Below are positions 21,764 to 33,322 of a stretch of 64,000 bases of DNA, piece after piece. The position numbers were made by a program, and so were the translations under genes. The notes beneath the pieces were generated by a model. The model was not told where the DNA came from, made no database searches, and saw only the letters and a list, made by a program, of their open reading frames with translations. Source of the DNA: Hyphodiscus hymeniophilus (Eukaryota; Ascomycota; Leotiomycetes; Helotiales; Hyphodiscaceae); the NCBI GenBank assembly GCA_016508695.1, contig VNKQ01000010.1, positions 1,054,001 to 1,118,000 on the forward strand, read 5' to 3'. Position 1 is the first letter of the stretch. Each line of letters starts with the position of its first letter.

Positions 21764-22497
21764 TTAGAATTGATCTGCCGTTGATCAGGACCAGTATCGA
21801 CAGCTAAAATTGAGGTGGACTTACCTAGCGTCATGCTCATGCTCACATCTGTATTCTCCACCATCTTCGTGAACTCCTCGAAGCTAATCTTTCCATCCCC
21901 ATCCAAATCTGCCTCCATGATCGTTTTGTCCACAATCTGCTGTAGTTGTTGGTCCTTCAAGTTGCTTCCCACCATCATCTTAAGCACAATAAATAGCTCT
22001 CCATTGCTGATATATCCATCGCGATCAATGTCGTAGACCTTGAATGCGAATCGTAATTTCTGCTCCTTGTTTCCCTTGCTGGAGAATGCGCTCAGACCTG
22101 ATACGAATTCCTGGAAGTCGACATCACCGCCTCCGTCCTCATCAAAAATTGCGATCATTCTGCGGGTGTTATTAACGCAGCTCTGCGGCGAGTGCGTAGC
22201 ATGGCATACCTAGTTGCGAGAGGGTTCGAGGAGATCTGGGGAAGGCTGAGAAATTCTTCGCGCTCAATTGTTCCAGAATTGTCCTGCAGATGATACTTCA
22301 GCATCTGCTGTGGAAACCAAGACCTTGACACGCACCTTGTCCAGCTTCATGAAGCGCTTTCTTAATCGGTCAACTTCATCTCGATCGACTGGAGTCGAAT
22401 GTCAGCTGGATCTCGTCGCAGTGAGCATGAAATGGTCGCTCGTACAGTTGGATCCTTGCACAATGTTCTCCAACACCGCGCTACTTGTATTTCCCAT
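21764..22497 (-). CDS. CNB1: calcineurin regulatory subunit B
   Basis: The Ca2+-binding subunit of the phosphatase calcineurin, which activates Crz1-type stress responses. Starts at ATG 22497 with MGNTSSAVLENIVQ, an N-myristoylation signal. Intron 1 (GTACGA..CTCCAG) joins GSN to FDRDEVDRLRKRFMKLDK; intron 2 (GTGCGT..CTGCAG) joins it to DNSGTIEREEF; another precedes MIAIFDEDGGG. Four EF-hands are visible: DKDNSGTIEREEF, DEDGGGDVDFQEF, DIDRDGYISNGE and DLDGDGKISFEEF. The last intron (GTAAGT..GGCAG) joins SMTL to the conserved terminal tetrapeptide region LDQF, with TAA at 21764-21766; reading through it adds a spurious tail. About 174 residues, standard for the family. The nearby MID1 gene encodes an upstream Ca2+ channel subunit, though 36 kb away. 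Confidence 0.96.
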
Positions 22498-23919
22498 CTT
22501 GAGGCGTATTGTGCGAGTTGATGGGATGGCAGTTGTTCAGAAATGTTCCGAGGGGTTCGCAGCTTTGAGATGCGCTGGATGTTGGCGGGGCGGAATAACG
22601 ATTATCCGAGCTTCTCCATTCAGTTTCCGACTTCATCCTTCACTCAGCGAGCTTGTATCTAAATAAATGACACGAACTTCGGATTCACCAGCTACGGTAA
22701 TAAGTATACAAATGTCTCCAAAACATCTCTACATCATTACGCCGAGCGAGCCATCCCTGTTCCTGGTATCGCTCAACACTCATCTGGACAACCTGTCGAC
22801 CTTGGACAAGCGGCAAGCCCAGATTACAAGACTCAAGACATAAGTCTCAAGCCTGAAGCCGTAATAGCAATCCGCGAACGTATTTGGCTCTTCTTGATTA
22901 TGACAAGCTTTTGTTATCAACTGATGCAGTTGTAGTTGTCAATACCATAAATTTCTGCTGGTGCAAGCCAGTGCTTCTCCTGCTATGTTTTCTGTGTACC
23001 ACCATTGAAAATCTGTCAAGTTCGAATGGGCTTGTCTGATTATCATCTCAAGTCATGATGTTTCAATTCTGTTCATTGGATCTGGGGTATAGCTAGTCAA
23101 CCAGAGTAGCAACTTTCGATAACACAAGCGACTGTCCTTCTGTTATAGCATGTCCTGTGTTCTGCAACAGGAAACAATACAAGTGTTGGCAATAACTTTG
23201 CATTAGTAGAAACAAGTATTTGGGTGTTGCCAATATTGTTAATACAGTGCCGGCATGGAAGCTGGAGTCAACAACCTTTATTCCAATGAAGTAGCCATCT
23301 TCTATTCAAAATCCGGCCTTGAATGTCCACCTAGGCCGATCCAAGCAGACCAACGTCTTGCATTCTTCATTTCTGTTAACATCAGACTTGATTCCAAAAA
23401 CTCGTCAAAGCATAAATGCCACCATAAAATAGTGTCTGCACTTGCTGGCTCTGAAGCTTGTTCCCCGGAGTGCCTTTCAGAGTCGGATTTTGAAACCTTA
23501 TCAATGGATATAAGAAAGGACCAGCATCTTCCCATATTCCTTCCGATAATTCACCACCTATCCATCTGCTAAATACGAAATATCTCAGGCCTACTGTTCG
23601 TCTTCCTTTCCATTTGTCCTTTGTGTGATTTCATTATCAAGTGTCAAATATACCTGGATATGGACGCTTGATAGTCCAAGATTATGGCTTCTCAGCTTCA
23701 CGGGTCTAGGGCCCCTGGGAAACCAGGTTTCTGCTCAAAAGCGTTAGCGGCTCTCACAACGTGGCAATGTTAGCACAAGCAGTTAAAATATTTCTGTGAA
23801 TCTATTCCCAAATATACACAATTTCAATCAAGACGACCTGGTAACACCTACTTCAATCACCCCTTATTTATCGTCCTTAGTCGAGCCAAATATCCTAGTG
23901 ATACTCGACATCTTCATAA
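22498..23919. other. intergenic region between divergent CNB1 and the 23920 gene
   Basis: About 1.4 kb, long for a fungal promoter region. A 105-codon frame at 23255-23572 (plus) has no signature and is not supported. Nothing else recognised. Confidence 0.5.
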
Positions 23920-25144
23920 ATGCAAATGGAGAATCGTACCAACCTGATGGCGCCAGCTCGTGAGGAAGAGGATGAAGACGTCTTCACAAGCCTCACTTTG
24001 AAGGACGCGCTCATAGAAAAACTTGAGGCTTCTTTGGTTCCTCTTACTCAAGAATGGCTCAAAGACTTCCGACCAACAGAGCTTGGCCGACAATGTTTGA
24101 AAATCATTGATGAAGCAGTCAGTTCGAATGCAGCAACAGACTATGCCAGTCGCCAACGAACAACCGCTCGTAACGAGTCGCTCCTCACCTTCGATGAAAC
24201 CAAACAGTATGCCGCCTATATGCCGCCCGACTCGTCCAATTCGCTTGCTTTCAATAATACTCAGACGGCGACAGCACAACGCACTAGTGATCAGCCGCTT
24301 AAAAAACTCAAATCGGTCACCTTTGCAGATACTCAGACGGGAACAACTCGCTACGCCGATGGTCAATTATCCCATGAATCCACGTCACTCGATGATGGAA
24401 CCGACGAGTTGGAATCAGAGATTGTTGAGAAGGTTTTCTTGCCAAGAGAAGGTGCTATAAGCCGGAGAGGGTATCATAGGGATACTGAGCGCGTCAAGAC
24501 GCCTCAGAAGTCAGGACGCCGCCGTTTCTCTACCCCTTCTTTTTCCATGCCTCGTGCCGCTACGTTCACCGACATATTCAATAAGAAACCTAAGACTAAT
24601 GATCTGTCTATTGGTACGCATGACGCGTAGACCATGGTGCCTCTCTCTATACTATTTACTAACTCTTCACCTTGTAGCTCGTCGCCGAACCTCCCTACCA
24701 GGCCTCCCTCGTACCGACAGCCTTCCGTCGCTGAACAATTCCAAAGCACTATCGCGAAGTGAAAGCGCCCCTTCCATCGGGAACCTCGAGGAAAGCCGCC
24801 CACCCTTGTCCGGTGTTACGAGATTGTTCTCAGAGTACACTGACGAAATGTCCCCTGATCAGCTTGCCGCGGTTCCTGAGGTCCCTTCGCCAACAAAGTC
24901 CGAGAGCTCTCCTATGAAGAAACAAACATCCATGGTTGTAAGTAACCTAGTTCTTGAAGTTGAGCGGAAGCTTTTGTCTGACACGATCTTTCAGAACAGC
25001 GATCTTCTCTTGACTCCAGAGAAAGCTAAGACCCCACCCCAACCCTTCGCAACACCAATGATTTCGATAAAGAAGCGAGGATTGGCCAAGGGAGTCGAGA
25101 AATTGATCAAGAAGTGGGAGGATCTTGCAGTGATGAAGAAGTGA
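23920..25144 (+). CDS. unknown protein, Ser/Thr-rich with conserved-looking N- and C-terminal blocks
   Basis: Exon 1 begins with a Glu/Asp-rich segment (APAREEEDEDVFTSL), then an amphipathic helix region (LKDALIEKLEASLVPLTQEWL) and a long Ser/Thr-rich stretch with many SP/TP sites. An intron from about 24613 (GTACGC) to about 24677 (CTTGTAG) joins DLSIG to ARRRTSLPGLPRTDSLPSL. A second possible intron (about 24938-24994, GTAAGT..TTTCAG, 57 nt and in frame) would remove 19 residues before NSDLLLTPEKAKTPP. The C-terminus, MISIKKRGLAKGVEKLIKKW, is a basic amphipathic helix. About 390 residues. The SP/TP density suggests a CDK or MAPK substrate. Function unknown. Diverged repeats begin at its 3' end. 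Confidence 0.7.
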
Positions 25145-25400
25145 TTGACCATGGAGAATGATGATAATGTATGAGTAGGATTTTATTTCAAAGGAAGTCA
25201 TTGCGCATGGTAAACCTGTATGGATAGTATTTCGTTCCGAAGAGGAATACAATGTGCGTGGAGCATGGTGAAGACGCATGGTAAGGGTTTTACTGCGAAG
25301 AAGAAGTGGTTGCGCATGGGCAATGATGATGATGTATGAGTGGCGCAATGACTGAAGGCGTTTGAAAAAATTAAGAAGTGGAATGATGATATTCATTTGG
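25130..25400. repeat. diverged tandem repeat (about 60-bp period) at the 3' end of the 23920 gene
   Basis: Similar segments recur: GAAGAAGTGATTGACCATGG with AATGATGATAATGTATGAGT (about 25133-25176) and GAAGAAGTGGTTGCGCATGG with AATGATGATGATGTATGAGT (about 25299-25341). Intermediate copies share ATTGCGCATGG and AAGACGCATGG, and a partial copy (AAGAAGTGGAATGATGATAT) lies at 25373-25392. The first copy overlaps the last codons and the stop. Confidence 0.55.
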
Positions 25401-27006
25401 AATCCCAATTCGAACTTCTCAAGGAGTGGTGAGCGTTCTAAATATCATACATATACTTGGCCAAATTATCTCCCATACGTTCAAGATCCTCATCCCTGGG
25501 ATGAAGATGACTGACTAGGACATCCAGGTACTGACATTTCTGTGGAACTTACTCCAAATGTTCATCAAGTAGGAGGAGATTTGGCTCAGCATAGACTTTC
25601 TCATATGTTCCTACAGTTTCAATCCTTTTAGACTTCGAACGATTGAGATTCAAAAGTATAGCATGTTTATTCAACCCCCGATCTAAATCTCCTAAAACCA
25701 GCAAAAGAACAGGAGACTAGGATATACCTTTCAATCTGCCCTCCGAGTCCTAATCACTCAAGCAAACAGAAGAAGCGGTGTCTCCAAGAATCTTCCCAAG
25801 GACAATTTTTACAAAGTCGCTCAAAATGGGCAAGCAATTGAGGTTCTGAAAATAGATTTCTCAGCACAATTGTGTTTTCCAGCCGACCTACCCTATCCGA
25901 TTCCCTCAACTCTGGTGCGCAAAGGAGATGGCAGCAGGAGTAATAATAACTTGCTGAAGAGAATCCAAAGACTCGAGCATTTGTGTAACTCAACATCGGA
26001 ATTTGGGGACAGGTAGTTTCCTTCAAAGTCGCTGGCCCCAAATCGCTCGGAAAGCATGACCAGTCTTGATCTCAAGAACTAAATTACTTTTGTGCTTCAC
26101 AATCATTCAAAGCCAATGACACGATGGTCCGATAGGATGGTTTAAAAATCAATTCCTATATGATATGAATATAGCGAGCCGGAAGGACATGTTTTGATAT
26201 TCTTTCCAGTAGTATGATCACTCATAAGATGCGAGAATTTGGGAGGAACACACGATTCCAAAGGACTGCGGTCGGCAAACCCTGGACCCAGCCCTCAAGT
26301 GGTAATTCCTCGGGTAGAATAACAAGAGGTTTCTCCCTCAGACTTGGGTTTTCAAGGTACAACGATGATGAAGACCCTGAGAGGCTTGACAGGAGTCCGC
26401 CCTGGTGTTGGTGTTTTCTCGTTGAAACATCTGGGCCAAAGAATGCAATCTGCAATTGAAACTGTAATGGCTGGCAATAGGCCAAGAAGCTATTGGGTGC
26501 TAATAGGCGATCGGTACCGTGACTCGATTGAATGCACATACCTTAAGTAGGAGAGATCGAAAGAGCATGGGTAACATACTCCAGTCGTGACAGAGTGGAT
26601 AACACTCGATCATAAGACACGCCACCTTCGCATTGGACAGACTCTCACTTGGAAGAATTCCAAATGAATACACTCCCAACCCCTAATGATCCCCATTGGG
26701 AAACGCACAGACCCTCTCCCGCCAAACTTGATAGTAACTGCGCATTCACCAACTTCGGCCACCGTACTTTCCACCGCACTGGCCTCCCAGCAACGGCCAA
26801 ACACCCGTGAAAATCTCTTCAGTGTTTGACGACATCCCAAGGAACACGAGGTTGAACATATCAAAAATACCAACAACAACCTGACTTTCCATCGCCAAAA
26901 ATGTCGTTTTCCATCTAAACATGGGTCACTTCATATCTTCATCAACTTTTTTCGCGCAAAAATCTCAACTTTCTTGTCGAGATCGCGCGTTAAAAAGATT
27001 TCCAAG
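25145..27006. other. intergenic region upstream of EPL1
   Basis: About 1.9 kb. Begins with the diverged repeat described separately. Short frames at 25754-26075 (minus), 26214-26550 (plus) and 26610-26879 (minus) have no recognisable features. Includes the EPL1 promoter. Confidence 0.5.
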
Positions 27007-28749
27007 ATGGCGCCCCCAATCAGGCACACGAGGGTGAAAAAGCTCAATCGTAGCAGTGGCCAACAAATCCTTCGTGAAGATCAGATTGAAGATTATGATT
27101 CACTTGCCCTTCATACCGAGAATAAGACTGATTCCGGCGTTGAAAAGAGTGAAGAGAAAGTGAGTAGCGTGATATTCACGTGACTGTGATAATTGCTGAC
27201 CTGCAATCAGGAATTCCATTTGCAAGCCGCGCTAGCGAACTCATCTAATGGCCAGAGTGAAGGCGAGATCCCTACGCGGCCTGCTGAAGAGACCACCGAT
27301 ATCGATTATGATGCCCTGTACTCGTTGAAATCTGATAAACCTGCCACATATATTCGCTTCTCTCAAACTGTCGAAGAATGTACTGGTTGCCAATATGACA
27401 TGTCAACAGAGGACGATGTTTTCCTCACCGAATACAGCAAGTCCCACCCAGAAAGTCAACACAGTGAAGATGTCTTCGAACGCATCATGGAGATTTTCGA
27501 AGAGACCCAACCTGAGTTCGCTGCTGTCGATCAAACCTTATACTCCTTCGATACCATGAGACAGGCGCTGAAGCAAAACCAAATGGATGATAAGCTCTTG
27601 GTTGTTGCCAAAGATTTCTATGAGTTCTGGAAGAAGCGTAGACAAGAAAACGGCAACCACTCCCTTCAGCCTGAACTCAAGTCCGAAACACAGCCAGATA
27701 ATGATGATGGGGATCCGTATGTGTGCTTCCGTCGCCGTGAGGTACGGCAGACCAGAAAGACCAGAGCCCGGGATGTGCAAAGCACAGAGAAGCTTAAGAG
27801 ATTAAGGAAGGAACTGGAGGAAGGCAGAAGTATTGTGAAACTTGTTCTCACTAGAGAACAAGCAAAACGCGAGCTTATGAAGACAGACAAAGAAATATTC
27901 GATGCCCGTGGAGAGCTGAAGGCAATCAAATTCAAGACAGGCATCAAGACAGACGACGAAGAACTTCTCATCAACCAAAAGGTCTGTCTACTCGGAACTC
28001 CTTTTGGAGCCATTACTGACATACAACAGCCACAGAGAAGGAGAACATCGGAATTCCAAGGAATCTCCAGACAGCCTGCAAGCCAACTTCGCATGCCACC
28101 CAGGGCGGATGGTCGGGCACTTGATGCTGACCTCATCCTCTTGAGTGATATCCAAGCCCAAAAGGAAAACAGACTCCAGATAGAGATCCAAGAAAAGTCC
28201 AAACAGCATGAGATATGGAACTCTGGTTTCGAGGATCTTACACGAGAGCCGCTCTCTCCAGTCCAACAGGGTTCAAAGACGGGCTTCCGTCCAGCAACTG
28301 CTCAGTACCAGCTGATGACACCTCCTTCTTCAGTAACTTCTGAATCCTTCGATCATCCGTCACCAGCGCAAGAAAAGCTTGAGCCTTTCACATTCCGATA
28401 TGGCTCGCCAGCTGAAGAGGATGAACCTCGTGGCCAACCTGCCTATCGACGAAGAATCGGACGCTGTGGTCGTCTTTGGATTGATCGTAGGGGCATGCGT
28501 CCCAAGGAATCAGATGATGTCGTTTCGGATCGATTCAAGTTCGATCAGGACGACGAGGAGGAGCCACCTGTCTATGAGATGGACGCCTTTGACACCAAGG
28601 CACTTCGATTTCGTGCCACCATACCATTCCCACAACACCTCATTCCTCAACGGGTGCGGCCAGATTCTACACCACAAGTCAGAGGTAATGGACCAAGTCC
28701 ACCGAGCAATCGATCGATAGCCGCCGCCCCTCAACCTGCACCCACTTGA
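27007..28749 (+). CDS. EPL1: enhancer of polycomb-like protein, NuA4 subunit Epl1
   Basis: Scaffold of the NuA4/Piccolo histone acetyltransferase, bridging Esa1 to the nucleosome; nuclear. Exon 1 starts at ATG 27007 (MAPPIRHTRVKKLN; an upstream in-frame ATG exists at 26974), gives NRSSGQQILREDQIEDYDSL and ends VEKSEEK at donor GTGAGT. An intron of about 50 nt ending at about 27210 joins it to EFHLQAALANS. The EPcA domain follows: IDYDALYSLKSDKPATYIRF, CQYDMSTEDDVFL, SEDVFERIMEIFEE. Then come DPYVCFRRREVRQTRKTRA and the helical block STEKLKRLRKELEEGRSIVK, typical of Epl1. The C-terminal third is disordered. About 565 residues. Converges with the RKM4-like gene, 300 bp apart. Confidence 0.93.
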
Positions 28750-29050
28750 AGCAGGAAAGTCTCTTTCACCCTTCACCGTCAAACTGACGGATATGTAACA
28801 CCGCTTTGAAGATCTTGATTTTAAGGCGTTACCCACGGATATGGGAAAGCACAGCGTTGGTGTTGTTGGAATTAGAAGATACGCCACCCGGTTGCTGAGG
28901 AAGTATCTGTCAGCCTGTTGTACTTTAGCGCTCACTGCGAGCAAAGAAACTATACAAAGAAGCTTCAAAGCCTACGTTTCACAACGAGGCGAAATGAACG
29001 CCCTCTCTAAAACGAAGAAGCACTTTGTGACGTACCATTGGAAAGCCAAT
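28750..29050. other. short intergenic region between convergent genes
   Basis: Holds the 3' UTRs of EPL1 and the RKM4-like gene. Nothing else seen. Confidence 0.5.
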
Positions 29051-30674
29051 CTATTGAAAACGTCCCTTCTTTATTGGCTTCGATACCTCCTCTCCTCGTC
29101 TCTTTCCATTCTGTACTGTGCCGTTTGTTTTGGTGACTGTTGGCAGTCTCATGCGCTTGTTGTCTCCCCTGAAGGAGCCCGCTTCCCGAATAGCGTCCCT
29201 CAATACTTGCTTTTCTCCTAGTCGGACCTGTATTGCCATTTTTGTTCGTCTTGGGATGCTTTCGGCTGCTTCCAATATGTCGTCTTCTTCGATTGTCGTC
29301 GCATACTCCTCTTCTCTCGCTCTCAATAAGTCTACCAAGACTTTACCAACCAGTTCCGTCGCAAGTTTTGAGCGGCTGGGCACAGAGGTCTGTGATTTTG
29401 TAATTGACTCGAAGTTCTCGTTGTCGACTAAGAGGAGATAGATAAAGGCCAGAAGTTCGTCTGGGATGCTTGGTCCGTCTGGTCCTGGATGCGCCAAGTC
29501 GTATGTCTCTTCATATACACCTTCTCTTTCTGCCAACTCCACACGTCTCTCTAGATCCTGGTCGCTGAGATGCTCGAGATTGGGGGTTTGGATAGTGCCG
29601 TTTCGGAAAGCTGTCAGCATAGACTCTGTGGATATTTCAGCCACATCATAGATCGCATAGTTTTTGGTGACATATCCATAGCGTCGTAGGAGGTCTGATC
29701 TTGGTAGCTGTCCATAATCATTGAAAATCTCCTCCCCTTTTGCGATAGGCTTGATGGTTCGCATCTCTAGGTCTTCGTTGTCGCAACATAGTCGAGCGTT
29801 ATTTCTGGCCGCGTCTGCATTGAGCATGTCTGCCAACGGAATCATAGAGAGTAATGTCTTCTCATCTCCCTCGTCATCAGAAATAAGCTCATCCTCGACA
29901 TCCCCTAAGCTGGTATCGCCTTCAGTTGTACTTATCTTCTCGGGGATATCAAAAGCGTACGCCATGATGATCGAGGCGACACGATGGCACATGTCGGTAC
30001 TACAGTCGGTCAAACCAAGTGGAGCAATGTGCTGCGAAAACATTTCCTCCGCCTTGACCTTTCCTATCTTGTGTGCGACTGTACTAGCTTGCAGCTCAGC
30101 TAGCTCCGAGTCGGACCAAAAGACTAGACTATCGAGTTCTTGGGGTAGGACGGAGAAGTATGGAGCCCATTTCGAGTCTTGGCGGAAACTTTCGGAGATC
30201 ATGAGGGTGGTCAAGCCCTGGTTGATAGTCAGCAACGTTGTTATGGAAGATTAGGAACAGAGAGGGCAGACCAGCCAACTTGGCATATCAGGGATGGCTT
30301 GGGAGACGCTGGTGTTGACATTGGGTAAGGCGGTCTGTACATTGAGTACAGCTTTGCGTGGGATACTGAAGACAATCTCATCATCGTCGAAATCAGCGGT
30401 GGCAACTAGACGAATACTTAGTATGGACTGCTATAAATAGATGTGTGATGCCTCTTCGAGAAATCTGTTCTCTTGACAAATTTTGTGTCCTCGATTAGGT
30501 GGAGTGCGAGAGATGGGTATACAACAATGGCAGGAAGAAAGACTTACCAATACAACGACCTCGACCGCAGGGCATTGCTTGCACCTCCATTTTTGGACTG
30601 GTTTGGACACCTATTTCTGCCAGCCATCTTAGGAAACTGGCTGTCTTGGCTTCAAATTCGCCAGCCTCCATCAT
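29051..30674 (-). CDS. RKM4: SET-domain protein lysine methyltransferase, RKM4/SETD6-like
   Basis: Class with Rubisco-LSMT/SETD6; yeast Rkm4 methylates ribosomal protein eL42. Three exons: 30548-30674 (MMEAGEFEAKTASFLRWL, GVQTSPKMEV), 30272-30405 (VATADFDDDEIVFSIPRKAV, the opening of the SET domain) and 29051-30217. The last carries the split SET insert (WAPYFSVLPQELDSLVFWSD), LLSMIPLADMLNADAARNNA, a form of the conserved D-x-x-N-H/A block, and GEEIFNDYGQLPRSDLLRRYG, with the catalytic Tyr region. A Rubisco LSMT substrate-binding-like helical domain and a basic tail (RRGEEVSKPIKKGRFQ), possibly a nuclear signal, follow. About 475 residues. The Rkm4 assignment rather than a paralogue is inferred. 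Confidence 0.88.
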
Positions 30675-31055
30675 GTTAGGGACTTGTGTGAGCAAGGACG
30701 GATGTCAAAGTCAGTGGTGGAGGAGGAGAAATCCATCGATCCATTTCTCGAACTAGGCGAGACTTCGGATCGGGAACAAAATCCAACACCGAGAAAGTTC
30801 CAACACCCAAGCTATAAGATCTAGGCAAATCTGATACAGATAGGAAGTAGGAAAGAAGCCTTGACTGTGGGATGATATTGTAAAATATCTATAGATAGGT
30901 TCATGAGAATATTAGGGACCGAGTAAAATAATTAAATGTCTTGCAAGGCGTACGCCGCTTTAACCACAATCTTATCAATTCAACTATCAGCCTTGTCTTG
31001 GCACATCTGAACTTTCTTACACAACCCCTCACTCAACATCCTAAACCTCAAAAAA
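30675..31055. promoter_or_regulatory. divergent promoter region of RKM4-like and KAE1
   Basis: 381 bp between start codons. No TATA box of note. The KAE1 leader (about 31010-31055) is C/A-rich. Confidence 0.4.
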
Positions 31056-32105
31056 ATGATCGCGATTGGCCTCGAAGGCAGCGCCAATAAGCTAGGCGTA
31101 GGAATTATCTCCCATCCCTCACCTGGAAAACCCGCACAAGTCCTCTCCAATGTCCGCCACACCTTCAATGCCCCACCCGGCGAGGGCTTCCTCCCTAAGG
31201 ACACCGCAAAGCACCACCGATCATGGTTTATTCAGCTCGTCAAGCAAGCCATGCGCGAAGCTGGTGTTAAAATCGGTGACATCGACTGCGTTTGCTATAC
31301 AAAAGGGCCAGGGATGGGTGCGCCGCTACAGAGTGTCGCCGTGGGAGCCAGGATGTTGAGTCTGTTGTGGGGTAAGGAACTCGTGGGCGTCAACCATTGC
31401 GTGGGCCATATTGAGATGGGAAGGGAGATTACAGGGGCCGAGAATCCGGTGGTATTATACGTCAGTGGTGGGAATACACAGGTCATTGCTTATGCGGAGC
31501 AACGGTATCGCATATTTGGGGAGGCGCTTGATATTGCGGTTGGGAATTGTCTTGATCGGTTTGCGAGGACACTGGAGATCAGTAATGATCCTGCACCAGG
31601 GTACAATATCGAGCAGTTAGCGAAGAGTGGTAAAGTACTATTGGATCTGCCGTATGCGGTTAAGGGAATGGATTGCTCGTTTGCAGGTATACTTTCGAGT
31701 ATTGATCTGTTGGCGGCGGAACTGAAGGCGAATCCGGAATGGAAAGATCCTCTGACTGGGGAGGCAATCACAACGGCGGACTTGTGCTTCAGCCTGCAAG
31801 AGACGATATATGCTATGCTGGTAGAGATTACAGAGAGAGCGATGGCGCATGTCGGGAGCAATCAAGTGCTGATTGTTGGAGGCGTAGGATGCAATGAGAG
31901 GCTGCAAGAGATGATGGGGCTTATGGCAAGAGATAGAGGAGGCAGTGTCTTTGCTACCGACGAGCGTTTCTGTATCGACAACGGAATCATGATTGCTGAA
32001 GCAGGCCTAAAGGCATTCGAGACCGGCTTTAGAACACCTCTAGAAGAAAGCACTTGTACGCAGCGCTTCAGGACGGATGAAGTATTCGTCAAATGGCGGA
32101 ATTGA
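31056..32105 (+). CDS. KAE1: tRNA N6-adenosine threonylcarbamoyltransferase Kae1 (KEOPS)
   Basis: Catalytic subunit of the KEOPS complex, transferring threonylcarbamoyl from TC-AMP to A37 of ANN-decoding tRNAs. A 349-residue intronless frame, normal length. The ASKHA-fold motifs are all present: IAIGLEGSANKLGVG at the N-terminus, PPGEGFLPKDTAKHH, YTKGPGMGAPLQ, the metal-binding NHCVGHIEMGR (His residues near 113 and 117), VLYVSGGNTQVIAY, the phosphate-binding FGEALDIAVGNCLDRFAR, and the C-terminal IVGGVGCNERLQ with DERFCIDNGIMIAEAG. The cytosolic/nuclear form is implied because no mitochondrial presequence precedes it, unlike Qri7. Divergent from the RKM4-like gene; both act on the translation machinery. 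Confidence 0.97.
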   Translation: MIAIGLEGSANKLGVGIISHPSPGKPAQVLSNVRHTFNAPPGEGFLPKDTAKHHRSWFIQLVKQAMREAGVKIGDIDCVCYTKGPGMGAPLQSVAVGARMLSLLWGKELVGVNHCVGHIEMGREITGAENPVVLYVSGGNTQVIAYAEQRYRIFGEALDIAVGNCLDRFARTLEISNDPAPGYNIEQLAKSGKVLLDLPYAVKGMDCSFAGILSSIDLLAAELKANPEWKDPLTGEAITTADLCFSLQETIYAMLVEITERAMAHVGSNQVLIVGGVGCNERLQEMMGLMARDRGGSVFATDERFCIDNGIMIAEAGLKAFETGFRTPLEESTCTQRFRTDEVFVKWRN

Positions 32106-32768
32106 ATTAACGCCGTTCATTCTGTTTACGTGTTTTGGAGTACGGACGTTCTGAGAGCTTAGATCTGAATCATTTAAATAGTTGAAATGTTGTGAATACG
32201 GGCCTGCTACAATGGGAGAGTTTGAACAACTCAGCTCGTTTGAGCTTTGAGAGCACAGGCGTACGGGCATAATGAAAGGCTTCATGGAAGGCTTCCATTC
32301 GAGATATCCAAAACACTGAGCTAGCGGAAGAACAGAAATATCAAGGAAAGTATTCAATCTGTAATTCTCTTAGCGGAATTGAGCGATGGTGTTTGTCAGA
32401 CTGACCTTGAATACTCGAGATAATGTAGTTACCCTTTTAATTCAGAGGCTTGTCTCTCCTGTTATATTAACCGTATCCAAAAACATTGTATCCCGGTGAT
32501 CATGGTTCTTTCGCCAACAGAGGTTCAGCATAATTATTTCAATGCTGACTTGCGTCTAATACTCTGCCGGTAGCATGCCTTGGGGTGGATTTAGAGAGAA
32601 AGCATATTATCCATCCAGAGTTGAAGCTTGCTGACATGGATATGACTTTTCACCCCCAACGTGTAATGGCCCGAAAGCTTGGAAGTTCGGCAACAATAGA
32701 CTGACCCTAATATTCTGGGCGATTCGGATATTGAGAATTGGAAGATTGAACTTGCGAATAATGATCTC
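32106..32768. other. intergenic region between convergent genes
   Basis: About 660 bp. Short minus-strand frames (32040-32357, 32591-32794) have no features. Nothing recognised. Confidence 0.5.
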
Positions 32769-33322
32769 TCAGAAGACATCTTCAGAGTCATCATCCTCTT
32801 CTAAGATGGTCTGCCCCAGTATACTATCTTCTCTACGCTTTCCAATGTCCTTCTCAAGCCATTCCGCATACTTTTTCTCCATGGTAGGATCTACCCTCAA
32901 ACTTGCTTCTCCCCGGGAGGACGAACTCTGCCAAGCATCCTCGAGCTTCTTGTTCTCTCTCGCAGCGCGTACGGAAGCTGCTGATCGGCCTGTGTCTTCG
33001 GGGACTGGTGTTAAGTTGAAAAGGGATATTAGGACCGTGGAGGAGAGGTGGAGGATTGAGCCAGTGATGAGTCCGATGACCGCTGCTACGCCGAGGTAGA
33101 TGTAAAGCGTCTACATATATGTGAGCGAGCATTTCTCTTGGCATGGGCATGCGCCGTCACCTCAAATCTAGCTAACAGCCTCAACGGCAGAAGAAGTCCG
33201 GACAGCAAGTGTTGCCCTAAGTGTAAAAGCGGTGCGATAGCCACCAGCAACCAGCCAAAGACACTGGCGATGGGAAGTGTCAAATAATAGAATATGCTAC
33301 CAACAATAGAAAGCCATGTCAT
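32769..33322 (-). CDS. small integral membrane protein of unknown function
   Basis: Two exons. The first holds two hydrophobic segments: MTWLSIVGSIFYYLTLPIAS and FGWLLVAIAPLLHLGQHLLSG. An intron (GTGACG..ATGTAG, about 33111-33163) joins LLARFE to TLYIYLGVAAVIGLITGSIL, a third membrane segment. A cytosolic or lumenal tail follows, rich in charged residues (AARENKKLEDAWQSSSSRGE, KKYAEWLEKDIGKRRED) and ending in an acidic cluster (EEDDDSEDVF). TGA at 32769-32771. The start is uncertain: the frame is open up to an ATG at 33433, adding 37 residues, but the ATG at 33322 directly before the first membrane helix is the simplest choice. About 168 residues. Family not recognised. Confidence 0.65.

Noticed and set aside
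21764..21840. Extended C-terminal tail of calcineurin B
   Set aside because: It arises from reading through the last intron. Splicing restores the conserved LDQF end.
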